Assembly: GCF_030014915.1 (NCBI RefSeq)
Contig: NZ_JAGIXS010000001.1
Coordinates: 1-64,000 of the forward strand
Source of the DNA: Pelomonas sp. V22
GTDB taxonomy: Bacteria; Pseudomonadota; Gammaproteobacteria; Burkholderiales; Burkholderiaceae_C
Direction of reading: 5' to 3'
DNA: 64,000 nt
Part shown: piece by piece, positions 9,042-16,562 of the stretch
Layout: each line of letters opens with the position of its first letter
How positions within the stretch are numbered: position 1 is the first letter of the stretch
Notes under the pieces: generated by a model
What the model saw: only the letters and a program-made list of their open reading frames with translations
Database searches by the model: none
What the model was told of the DNA's origin: nothing
Position numbers and translations under genes: made by a program

Positions 9042-10486
9042 GGCAGTGCGGTGCCGGCGGGGCAACTGATCACGGTTTTGCGGCTCATGTAGCTGCCGAC
9101 GCAGCTCCAGTCGTGGTCGAGCGCCCAGCCGTACTTCACGCAGAAGTCGGCGCGCCAGTCCACGGCGACCGTGCGCTCGTCCAGGTGGGTGGCGGTAATG
9201 CCGGTGGCAGGCGCGTTGTTGGGAGGGCTCCAGAAGGTCTTCTCCGCAACGCAGCCTGCCGGTGCGCGCAGGCGGTAGACGTCACGCCCCTGGAAGGGCT
9301 CGACCGGCTTGTCCAGGTCGACGCGACGGTGCAGCGCGCCGATGGCCGTGGCGGGGAGGGATTCGGCGAGCCACTGCGTGTGCTGAGCGAGAAAGATGCC
9401 GAACAGGGGCTTGGCATCAAGACTCTGGAGCAGTTGTGCACCGGAGCGGCACACCGCGTCGAAAGGGGCCTGGTTGCTATCGCATTGCACGATCTCCCAC
9501 ACGCGTGCCGAGTCGACTTCCAGGATCTGGGGTGGCGCCTCCCAGGTGCCGGGCAGCTCGTTGGAGAGCACGCCTCGGGCATCGAGCAACTGCACCACCA
9601 CCTGATGGCTGGCCACGCCATTGAGCTGAGGAATCTCGGCGTACACCACATCGTGTCGCCACACGGGGGTACTCAGTAGCAACTGCCCGCCCGGAAAATT
9701 GCCAATCAGCCGTACACGACCGGGGGTGGCGCCAAAGCACAGGCCGTTGAGCACCACGGCGCCGCCGGGGCCGATATGGCTTTGCTTCAGGTTGAGCAGT
9801 TGCGGGCCTGTGAGCGATGTGGCACCGCGGGTGGTGCGAGTCGTGTAGTCCACGCCGTTGCAGTGCTGGATGGAAATGGCGCCGCCGCTGGGGCGCAGCA
9901 GCGTGCTGGCCATGTTGCCCGGACCAGCGCCTTCGACGGACTGGCGCAGCGCCGCATTGGCTGCAGCCCACTGGCCTGCAGGTGAGGTGCCCAGGGTGTT
10001 CATGCCCTGGCCATGTACGGTGCGCGTCCAGGTGGCCTGCGTCATCGCCGGGCTGCCACCACGCAGCACTTGCATGGTGGAGGACTCACGCAGTGCCTTG
10101 ATCGTGGTGTTGCGACCCTCAAAGCGAACGGGCTGGCTGTCGGTCAGGTTGGTCAGGTCCCGCGGTGTTTTCAGCTCGGGCAGACTGCCTTGCGCGAGGG
10201 TGTGCGCCCCATTGCCTGGTGGCTGCCTGGCGCTGAAGGTGGAGGGCGCCACTGGCGATGCCACTGCAGGCTGCACGGTAAGGGAGGGTGCACGGGGCGG
10301 CGCCGGCCGCAGGGTAGACGACAGGCCCGGCGCGGGAGCCGCCGAGGTGCTGCCCCAGTTGATGCCTGCCGAGGCGCGGGGCGCGGGTGGCGCGGGCTCG
10401 CCCTGGACCGGGTGAGCCAGTGCGAGCATGGCGGTGAGCACGGCCGAACGGGAAAGGTGTAGAAGGCGAGCAGGCATGAGCGTCAT
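9038..10486 (-). CDS. Exported IPT/TIG-like protein, paralogue of the 4093-5502 product
   Basis: 482 residues with a signal peptide ending near HPVQG. The mature N-terminus is PAPRASAGINWG, followed by a Pro/Ser/Ala linker. CNGVDYTTRT leads into an IPT/TIG-like domain (VVLNGLCFG, PGRVRLIGNFPGG, YAEIP). The C-terminal domain repeats the blocks of the other paralogue: GRDVYRLRAPAGC, FCVKYGWALDHDWSC, SRKTVISCPAGT. Four conserved Cys in this domain fit a disulfide-bonded periplasmic or surface fold. A GAGG lies about 12 bases before ATG 10486; ATG 10477 is an alternative. Molecular function unknown. Confidence 0.75.
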   Translation of the reverse strand: MTLMPARLLHLSRSAVLTAMLALAHPVQGEPAPPAPRASAGINWGSTSAAPAPGLSSTLRPAPPRAPSLTVQPAVASPVAPSTFSARQPPGNGAHTLAQGSLPELKTPRDLTNLTDSQPVRFEGRNTTIKALRESSTMQVLRGGSPAMTQATWTRTVHGQGMNTLGTSPAGQWAAANAALRQSVEGAGPGNMASTLLRPSGGAISIQHCNGVDYTTRTTRGATSLTGPQLLNLKQSHIGPGGAVVLNGLCFGATPGRVRLIGNFPGGQLLLSTPVWRHDVVYAEIPQLNGVASHQVVVQLLDARGVLSNELPGTWEAPPQILEVDSARVWEIVQCDSNQAPFDAVCRSGAQLLQSLDAKPLFGIFLAQHTQWLAESLPATAIGALHRRVDLDKPVEPFQGRDVYRLRAPAGCVAEKTFWSPPNNAPATGITATHLDERTVAVDWRADFCVKYGWALDHDWSCVGSYMSRKTVISCPAGTALP

Positions 10487-10498
10487 CCGGAGCAGGCC

Positions 10499-12031
10499 TC
10501 ACCACCGACGCGGCAGCGCCGTGGGTGCGACGGGAGTGGTGCGCTGGGCGGGCCCCGCACGAGTGGGCGGCACGAGGACGGGTGCCGCGCGACTGGGTTG
10601 CGGCGTGCTGGTGGCAGGGCGCTGCCACAGGTCCGCAGTGCCGCGCTGAGTGAGCAGATCGCCAGGCTTGCTGCCCATGCCAGCGGGCCAGATTGCCATG
10701 ATCTTCAGCTCGTACATCCGCCAGCGCCCAACCCCTGGTGCCTGCCAGGGCACATCCACGACATGGTCGGCCGCGGCACTCCAGCGCCGCTCGCCCTGAG
10801 TCGGACGCACCAGCAGCTCGCGTATCGGCATCTCCTCGGGACGACCCAGCTGCATGTCGCCAGACCAGAAGCGCACGTCAACCTCGGCCGGGTTTTGCGA
10901 GACCCAGGCCGCTGTCCACGCCGGCAGACGAAAGCCGTACGTGTCGACCCCGTCAGCCTTGTTGGGCGCGCGCGCGGGCCAATCCCCATCCTGGAAGTGA
11001 ATGGCACGCAGCTGCGTGTGTTCATAGCGGCCGAGCAAGGACAGCATGGTGTCGCCGCGCTCGTGCAGGCGCTGGCTCTTGAACAGGGGCCTCTGCAGCA
11101 CGTCGCATCGCGAGGCGGCTGTGGGGTGAGGCTCGGCACATGCGAGCACCTGGAACGCCGCAGCCAGCGGCCCCACTTCCCACAGCGGATAGAAGCTGAC
11201 GCCCTGTGCTGCGCTGGTGCGTCCGTCGGCTCGCACCACCAGGAGTGCCGCCGGGCTGGGCGGCACTCCACGCACGTCGCTCGGCACCAGCAACTCGATG
11301 CGGTCATCGGTCCACTGCTGCACTGTCGCCACGATGACTGGTGCCGACTGCGCCAATGCTACGGTGCCTTGACCAGCAGGCCGGTCGAGCGCCTGCAGCA
11401 CCACCTTGACCTGCCCGGGTGTACCGCCAAAGCAACGCCCCGTGACGATCAGGCTTTCGCCCGGCGCCACGACGTCGCTCCTGTCCTCGGGCAGTGCGGG
11501 CGGGGACAGGCGAAGGACGCCGTGATAGAACGCCTCCAACCCTTGGCCGCCCGTGACCCGGCTCACCTGTGGTGCTTCCGTCTCCAGGTTCCCGCAGCTT
11601 CCCGACAGCTTGGGATCACGCCCCAGGGCACGATGGATCGGTGACGTGCTGCCGGTGGAAGACGGTTCAGCCGCTGGGCCCAAGGCGGGCGGAGCTGGCG
11701 GGTTTGCACCTGGAAGGTTTACACCCGGAAGGTTGCGAGGCACGGCTCCGGTCCCTTGCGGCAACGGCGTGGACGCCCGTGGCTCCACGACTGCCGACGG
11801 GGCAGGAAGCGCTGGCGCTGTCGGCAGTGCCCGCATGGCTGGTGCACCTGTCATCACGCCTGGCAATCCACGCGGCGACGGGAGCGGTGCAGGCGCCTGG
11901 CGTTGCGCGCCCTCCCAGTTGATGGCGGCCGACGCACGGGGCGCTGGCGGCAGGGGTTGGGAAGTGCTCGGACCGGAAGCGGCCCAGGCCGTGAGTCCAA
12001 GCACGGCGAAACGGTGGAGAAGGCGGCGCAT
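10499..12031 (-). CDS. Exported protein with IPT/TIG-like domain and the shared INW motif
   Basis: 510 residues from ATG 12031, which is preceded by AAGGAAG. A farther upstream in-frame start would lengthen the N-terminus without a signal peptide. The signal peptide is RFAVLGLTAWAASG. The mature start PPAPRASAAINWEG matches the neighbouring genes, then a long Pro/Ala-rich linker runs to about residue 130. An IPT/TIG-like segment (LIVTGRCFGGTPGQVKVV) follows. The C-terminal half (YGFRLPAWTAAWV, DVRFWSGDMQLGR) differs from the two paralogues; it ends in a second Pro-rich tail. Function unknown; it probably shares a complex or route with its neighbours. Confidence 0.7.
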   Translation of the reverse strand: MRRLLHRFAVLGLTAWAASGPSTSQPLPPAPRASAAINWEGAQRQAPAPLPSPRGLPGVMTGAPAMRALPTAPALPAPSAVVEPRASTPLPQGTGAVPRNLPGVNLPGANPPAPPALGPAAEPSSTGSTSPIHRALGRDPKLSGSCGNLETEAPQVSRVTGGQGLEAFYHGVLRLSPPALPEDRSDVVAPGESLIVTGRCFGGTPGQVKVVLQALDRPAGQGTVALAQSAPVIVATVQQWTDDRIELLVPSDVRGVPPSPAALLVVRADGRTSAAQGVSFYPLWEVGPLAAAFQVLACAEPHPTAASRCDVLQRPLFKSQRLHERGDTMLSLLGRYEHTQLRAIHFQDGDWPARAPNKADGVDTYGFRLPAWTAAWVSQNPAEVDVRFWSGDMQLGRPEEMPIRELLVRPTQGERRWSAAADHVVDVPWQAPGVGRWRMYELKIMAIWPAGMGSKPGDLLTQRGTADLWQRPATSTPQPSRAAPVLVPPTRAGPAQRTTPVAPTALPRRW

Positions 12032-12063
12032 GGTGGCTTCCTTGGCGAATGAGGTGCGGGGCC

Positions 12064-12609
12064 TCACGGCGTGTCGGCCTGCGGCGGGCTGGTATGCAGC
12101 GTGCGTGGCAGCGAGGGCCAATTGAGCAGACCGTCACTGCGGTCCGAGTTCTCCAGCAAGTAGCGCAGGGTTCGGTAGTTGTATTGATTCACCGTAACGC
12201 CTTGGTAGGCATGGCGGTGCGTCGCGAGGGCTTTCTCGGTGGCTGCCAGTCGCACTTCGAGGGCCTGCATGCGACGCTGCATGTGTTGAAGCTGAGCTTC
12301 CGGGCTTTGCAGCCCCTCAGGCAGCATGGACGCGCCAGCGGCTTGGGTGGGTTGCTGGCGCGCGGCGGCGGAGGCCGGCAGCGCTGCCTGGGCAGGGGAG
12401 GGCAACACCGGCGGCTGCGTCAGCGTTTGTGCGGCAGGGGGCGGGACCTGCCGCTGTACCGGCGATGGGGTACCGGGCTGCGCCGGCGCTCCCACGCCCC
12501 AGTTGGGCGGTGCCGTCTTGACCTGAGCCAGGGCAGCGCCGCCGCCCCACATAAGCAGGGCGGCCATCAAGGCGGTTAAGCAACGGGAGAGGCAGTTGGT
12601 GTTGACCAT
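12064..12609 (-). CDS. First gene of the exported-protein operon: short NW-motif protein with coiled coil
   Basis: 181 residues from ATG 12609, chosen because it gives a good signal peptide (CLTALMAALLMWGGGAALAQ). No clear Shine-Dalgarno is seen. The mature protein begins VKTAPPNWGVG, a shorter version of the motif in the next genes, then a Pro/Gln/Ala-rich stretch. A likely coiled coil follows (QLQHMQRRMQALEVRLAATE). The tail is VNQYNYRTLRYLLENS. It starts the minus-strand operon, 32 bp before the next gene's start. Not recognised as a known family; it may act as an oligomerising adaptor (inference). Confidence 0.6.
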   Translation of the reverse strand: MVNTNCLSRCLTALMAALLMWGGGAALAQVKTAPPNWGVGAPAQPGTPSPVQRQVPPPAAQTLTQPPVLPSPAQAALPASAAARQQPTQAAGASMLPEGLQSPEAQLQHMQRRMQALEVRLAATEKALATHRHAYQGVTVNQYNYRTLRYLLENSDRSDGLLNWPSLPRTLHTSPPQADTP

Positions 12610-12980
12610 CGGCTTGGCGTTGATCGCAGTGCATCGACTTCCCAACCAACGCAGACCGAAACACGATCCGGACATCCAGGCGGTTTGTCGAGCCGTTACG
12701 CAACAGGCCTCCAGCGCGCCGCGGCCTCCGGGCGCGTTTTGCCTCGGCGCATGCCAGCCAGGTGCGCCGAAGTGGTAAGCCCAAGCCAAACCTTGCGGCA
12801 CCGCATCACCAGCGGCCAAGCGACCAACCAGGGCCGATGCAAGGCGGCGCGAGTGGGCGTTATTGCATGCGGCCTGGGCCTCATGCCAGCGGGTGGTGGA
12901 TCAATGGGTGGACATGTCCGTCTTTGACCCGAAGCTGCGTTCGAGCAGGGGATCTCCCCTCTTCACTGCAAGGACACTCC
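12610..12980. promoter_or_regulatory. Divergent intergenic region between the two exported-protein clusters
   Basis: These 371 bp separate the minus-strand operon (start 12609) from the plus-strand pair (start 12981) and should carry both promoters. I could not pick out a sigma-70 promoter or a clear ECF-type pair on either strand. No open frame here has a recognisable product. GGGGATCTCCCC at about 12949-12960 can form a short hairpin close to the plus-strand gene. Confidence 0.4.
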
Positions 12981-13475
12981 ATGATCCTCAGCTTTCGCCC
13001 ACCGCTCTGCACCGCGCTTTTCTGGTTGGCGGCCAGCGCATGTCCTGGCTTTGCCCACGCCCAGAACGCGGCCTGCGTCAAATCCCTCAGCCAGGCCAAT
13101 CTCAAGCAGATCGACTCGCCCTCCTTTCATTCCATCAAGCGCTTCTCGGGCACGAGCCTCGAGGTCATTAAGGCCAACGGGAAGCTCTATCAGCGCATGG
13201 GTAGCGAGCCCTGGTCTGCAGCTCCTTTCACGGTGCAGGTCCTGCGTAATGCGGTAGCAGTCGCCGAGAAAGCCATCGTGAGCTGCGAGCGTGGCGGGAT
13301 TGAGACCGTGGACGGCAAGCCGGCGCAGGTGTTCAAGTTTTCCGTCAAGGACCCGGTGGTCGGTGTGGTCGCGGCGCAGGTGTGGGTTGGCACGCAGGAC
13401 GGCTTGCCTTACCGGGAGGAAAGCACCGCGGTCAAGGCCACAACCAGCTATGACAACGTCAAGGCACCAATGTAG
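12981..13475 (+). CDS. Small secreted protein, LolA-like by impression
   Basis: 164 residues starting at ATG 12981, with AAGGA nine bases upstream. The signal peptide ends at FAHAQ. The mature part alternates strands (IKRFSGTSLEVIKANGKLYQ, GKPAQVFKFSV, AAQVWVGTQDGLPYREE, TTSYDNVKAPM) and has two Cys. This is the pattern of LolA/LprG-like lipoprotein- or lipid-binding folds, but identity is only suggestive. It is followed by the CsgG-like lipoprotein gene after 85 bp in the same direction. Confidence 0.65.
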   Translation: MILSFRPPLCTALFWLAASACPGFAHAQNAACVKSLSQANLKQIDSPSFHSIKRFSGTSLEVIKANGKLYQRMGSEPWSAAPFTVQVLRNAVAVAEKAIVSCERGGIETVDGKPAQVFKFSVKDPVVGVVAAQVWVGTQDGLPYREESTAVKATTSYDNVKAPM

Positions 13476-13560
13476 GCCCATGTCCTGTTCTGCCTTCGGG
13501 TGGCGTTGGCGGTTCCAAGTTCTCCACCTTCGTCTCGTCAGTTGCAAGGACACCGCCGTC

Positions 13561-14349
13561 ATGAATACGCCCCACTGCGCTCCTGGTTGTTTTTCCTCTG
13601 CACGCCGCTTTGCCTTGTGCGGCGGTATGACGTTGGCGCTCGCTGCTCTCGCGGGGTGTGCCAGCAAGGGTGCGCGCGAAGATTCGTCGGGCACCTCGCA
13701 GGCTCTGCGCAAGCTGCCGCGCAAGAGCCAGGAGCAACGCGTGGCCGTGGCCGTCTACGAGGTGAGCAGCAACTCGATGGAGCTGCCCTCGCGCGGGGCC
13801 ACCGAGATGTTCAAGACGGCGCTGGTGAAGTCCGGGCAGTTCCGTGTGGTCGAGCGCGCCAAGCTGGCGCGCGGCGTTGTGGCCGAGAAGCAGCTGAACG
13901 GAGCCGGTCAGACCACGGGGACCGTGGCACAGCAGCCCTTGCGTGGCGCCGAGTACATCTTCCAGGCCGAGATCACCGAGATCAGCGCCAGCGGGAGCGG
14001 CTCGTCCACCGGGCTGAACGTGGCCGGACTGCAGCTCGGCGGCTCTGACAACAAGGATACCTTGGGCTTGGACATCTCCATCGTCGATGCCGCCACGGGT
14101 GACATCGTGGATGCCGTGAACGTGCGTCGCAAGCTGGCAGGCTCGTCGTTGAGCGTGTCAGGCGTTGGCGCGCTTGTCAGCCGCGTGATGGCCGAACGCG
14201 GCAAAGTAGCCAGCGCCTACACGCCCGAGGTGGCTCATAGCAGCAGCCGAAAAGATGGCCTCGATGAGGGCCTGCGCAGCTGCCTCGAAGAAGGCGTGCG
14301 CTTGCTGGCATTGCGTTTCGACGTTAAACCCGCACGGCCGGTTCCGTGA
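13561..14349 (+). CDS. CsgG/HfaB-family outer-membrane lipoprotein
   Basis: 262 residues from ATG 13561, preceded by the same TGCAAGGACAC leader as the gene before it. The lipobox LAALAGC indicates an outer-membrane lipoprotein. The body matches CsgG-like proteins: RVAVAVYEVSSNS, FKTALVKSGQFRVVERAKL, ARGVVAEKQL, GAEYIFQAEITEIS, LDISIVDAATGDIVDAVNV. CsgG forms the curli secretion pore; other members are accessory envelope proteins. No csgA, csgB, csgE or csgF lies nearby, so curli export is not supported. A pore or assembly role for the adjacent exported proteins is an inference. Confidence 0.8.
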   Translation: MNTPHCAPGCFSSARRFALCGGMTLALAALAGCASKGAREDSSGTSQALRKLPRKSQEQRVAVAVYEVSSNSMELPSRGATEMFKTALVKSGQFRVVERAKLARGVVAEKQLNGAGQTTGTVAQQPLRGAEYIFQAEITEISASGSGSSTGLNVAGLQLGGSDNKDTLGLDISIVDAATGDIVDAVNVRRKLAGSSLSVSGVGALVSRVMAERGKVASAYTPEVAHSSSRKDGLDEGLRSCLEEGVRLLALRFDVKPARPVP

Positions 14350-15010
14350 CCCCAGCCCGTCGTTGAGCCTGAAAATTGACTCCACCATCGCCGCACTCAG
14401 GTTGCAATAGGGAGTGGGCAGTCCCCGCCTTTTGAATTAGCCCGGTGTTCAAGGCTGAGCGGTCTCTCGAGACGCTGTTCGTGCTACGTGCATTTGCCTC
14501 CCGAACGAACTAGGCGAAGCTTCCCGGGCTGTGTTGCGCGGACTCATGCGTAGCGCCGACCGAGCTTAAGACAAGGAGATGCGTCCCGCCACTCGCCCCG
14601 GGAACTCTGACACCACTGGTCAACGGCGAGGGTGCCTTCGCAGGCAGTCCTCAAGGTGTGCCTGATGGCTGTTGTGCCTCCCGAGGATGAACGAACAGGC
14701 GCATCAAGGCGTAAATGTCGCTCAAGGCGATAGTCGGTGCGAAGCCTGGCGCATCTGAAACGTCAACGCGTACACCTCGCTGTTTAAAGCTTGAGGTAGG
14801 TCTCGCGCACGAGCGGCGTTGAACTGGGGCAGGGGCACTGCCGCCAGCAACTGCGAACTCGCTAGCCGCTTCAATTCCCAAATGGCCTCCCTCTAGCGGG
14901 AGGCTTCTCTCACCGCAGGTGCGTCTTCCCGAAATTCAAGGCGAAACAGGGGCGTGTCATGCCAAGCCGATCCGATGCAAGCACAGGGGACGTTGGCATC
15001 GTAGGTTTGC
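14350..15010. other. Gene-free stretch after the CsgG-like gene
   Basis: No convincing coding frame is present; the short frames at 14651-14881 (minus) and 14919-15182 (plus) lack a good start or any recognisable motif. A hairpin GCCTCCC-TCTAGC-GGGAGGC lies at 14885-14904 and is followed by TTCTCTC. A weaker one (GTCTC/GAGAC) lies at about 14461-14472. The stretch may be degraded accessory DNA. Confidence 0.4.
14885..14904. terminator. Perfect 7-bp stem-loop, possible terminator
   Basis: GCCTCCC and GGGAGGC are perfect complements around a 6-base loop; a short pyrimidine run TTCTCTC follows on the plus strand. The nearest plus-strand gene ends more than 500 bases upstream, and the PEP-CTERM gene on the minus strand ends at 15011, about 107 bases away. 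It could terminate either, or be part of a lost element. Confidence 0.3.
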
Positions 15011-15898
15011 TCAATGCGAACGACCGGCGCGACGCCGACGTCCGAATAGCAGACCCGTCAGAACCAGGCTGAGCGTGGCCGGCTCCGGCACAGAGCCATC
15101 AGGCGGCGTGTCACTCGGCAGCGCAAAGTCATGCCCGCTGGCACCCAGGGTGTTGAGATCAGCCACCGAAGGTGCGAGGTAGAAGTAGGAGGAGTGCCCG
15201 TAGTCGGCTTCGGCAAAGCGGCTCTTGGCATTGGCCGAGACATACGTGGTGGCATTGAGGCCGGCGCTGATCAGTAGCTCTGCACCGATCTGTGTGTCCA
15301 GCGTCAGCCAGTACCAGCCCTCGTCGTCTCTGTTGGAATTCCAGTTCAGCGACACCGTGGCGCCCGTCAAGTCCCGAAAGTTCACGTAGGCGCTTACCTC
15401 GGTCGCGAGGGCGCCGCCCATCTCGAAGCTAGGCGTGCTCGTCGTGCCCTCAATGTGAAGTGCCAGTTGGTACTGCACAGGGGTGCCCGCCGCCAGGCCG
15501 CCGCCCTTCACCAGCACGGTGTCGGCAAAGGTGCTGCCGATTTCGGATGCTGCGTAGTCCAGCGGATTGGTGCCCGGCGTCCAGGCTGGATTGGTGGACC
15601 ACGACCAGGCCTTGAGCACCCCTGGTGCAGCGGACACACGGCCAAAGGCCTTGCCTGCGCCCGCCACGGCGGCGGTCTGCTCGATCGTCGTACTGGTTTG
15701 GGCCTGCGGCTGGTTCAGGTAGTTGAACTGCTGGTAGCCCACATCAGTCTGATTGGGACCAGGCGAGAAGCTATGGACATGGGTATTGACGATGCCGGTT
15801 GTTTGAAACACCGGGGAGGCCTGCGCGGCCGAACTGGCAACGCCGATCAAGGCCCAGCTGAGTAAGGCAACAGGCAGTCGCGTGGAAGGCAGAGTCAT
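15011..15898 (-). CDS. PEP-CTERM sorting-domain protein
   Basis: 295 residues. An N-terminal signal peptide (LLSWALIGVASSAAQA) is followed by a beta-rich, mostly acidic and Ser/Thr-rich mature part. The C-terminus is the classic exosortase signal: VPEPATLSLVLTGLLFGRRRR, that is PEP motif, hydrophobic helix, Arg cluster. Such proteins are processed by EpsH/XrtA-type exosortase and usually go to the extracellular matrix. No exosortase gene is in this window. It stands alone between two gene-poor stretches. Specific function unknown. Confidence 0.85.
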   Translation of the reverse strand: MTLPSTRLPVALLSWALIGVASSAAQASPVFQTTGIVNTHVHSFSPGPNQTDVGYQQFNYLNQPQAQTSTTIEQTAAVAGAGKAFGRVSAAPGVLKAWSWSTNPAWTPGTNPLDYAASEIGSTFADTVLVKGGGLAAGTPVQYQLALHIEGTTSTPSFEMGGALATEVSAYVNFRDLTGATVSLNWNSNRDDEGWYWLTLDTQIGAELLISAGLNATTYVSANAKSRFAEADYGHSSYFYLAPSVADLNTLGASGHDFALPSDTPPDGSVPEPATLSLVLTGLLFGRRRRAGRSH

Positions 15899-16083
15899 AG
15901 AGGTTCCCCGAGTTGAGCGCTACCAAGCCCTGTGCCTAGCAGTCAGGGTGGCCAACGCGGTCTCGTGGGCAACCCGGACATGGCGGGACTCGCCGCACGG
16001 AAGAATTCCGCTCAGCTCACCTCAGTTAAAAGCCTGGGCCAATGCCTGCAGCAACTCGTCCAGCTGCGCTCATGGGCACCGTG

Positions 16084-16298
16084 ACGACAACCACGAGGCC
16101 ACCGCCGAGACGGTGGAACCGCAGTCGCTGAAGCTGCTGGAGCAACTGCGCATCACTAGCCGTGTGGCCCCCATGCTGGGGCTAGTGACTATGGTGGTTC
16201 ACATGGGCGCGGCGCTGGTGGAGGTATGGCGCGTCTTCGCAACAACGTGCTTGTCGATGCAACCCTTGCGTCACCGTTCGTTGAAAGGCGGCGTCTGA
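16084..16298 (+). pseudogene. Possible ExbB/MotA-like remnant
   Basis: The frame reads EATAETVEPQSLKLLEQL then ITSRVAPMLGLVTMVVHMGA then LVEVWRVFA. The pattern 'APMLGL' followed by a hydrophobic stretch resembles the transmembrane signature of MotA/TolQ/ExbB proton-channel proteins. There is no proper start, upstream residues in the frame make no sense, and the tail ends in an Arg/Lys-rich stretch. I read it as a decayed fragment. The match is by eye and short. Confidence 0.3.
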
Positions 16299-16339
16299 AC
16301 CGGGGCGATTCAGCCTGCTGTTGGGCGAAGAGGCAATAA

Positions 16340-16472
16340 GGCTAGGGGGTGAAATGCTGTCGCACTCAAATGCAACGCAAGGTTGCGGAGCGTATTTGCT
16401 TCGTGTTTTGAGGGGCTAGGGGGTGAAATGCTGTCGAAAACAGGCATTTCTGGGGGGGGTGAAATGTCTTCG
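16340..16472. repeat. Triplicated direct repeat (GGGGGTGAAATG core)
   Basis: GGCTAGGGGGTGAAATGCTG followed by TCG occurs identically at 16340-16362 and 16414-16436 (period 74). A third, diverged copy GGGGGTGAAATGTCTTCG is at 16455-16472 (36 bp on). Spacings of 74 and 36 are near multiples of 37. Repeated sites of this kind occur at ends of IS21/Tn7-like elements and at iterons. No transposase or replication gene adjoins them. Confidence 0.6.
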
Positions 16473-16524
16473 CCTTACTGCAAGCGGTCCGGGATCGGGT
16501 CCATGGGCGAGGCTGATTTGTGAG

Positions 16525-16552
16525 TTGACATAATACACATTGTCGATATTTA
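16525..16552 (+). promoter_or_regulatory. Sigma-70-like promoter pointing into the kinase 3' end
   Basis: TTGACA at 16525-16530 and TATTTA at 16547-16552 are separated by 16 bp. Transcription would run antisense into the end of the histidine kinase gene. It may be an outward promoter left by the element that carried the direct repeats just upstream. Consensus match only. Confidence 0.3.
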
Positions 16553-16562
16553 AGATCGATCC

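Noticed and set aside
14650-14881. Small minus-strand frame in the gene-free stretch
   Set aside because: Only a TTG start, no ribosome site and no recognised motif.
14350-15010. Idea that the sparse stretch holds integron attC sites
   Set aside because: No GTTRRRY/RYYYAAC core pair and no cassette-like genes are visible.
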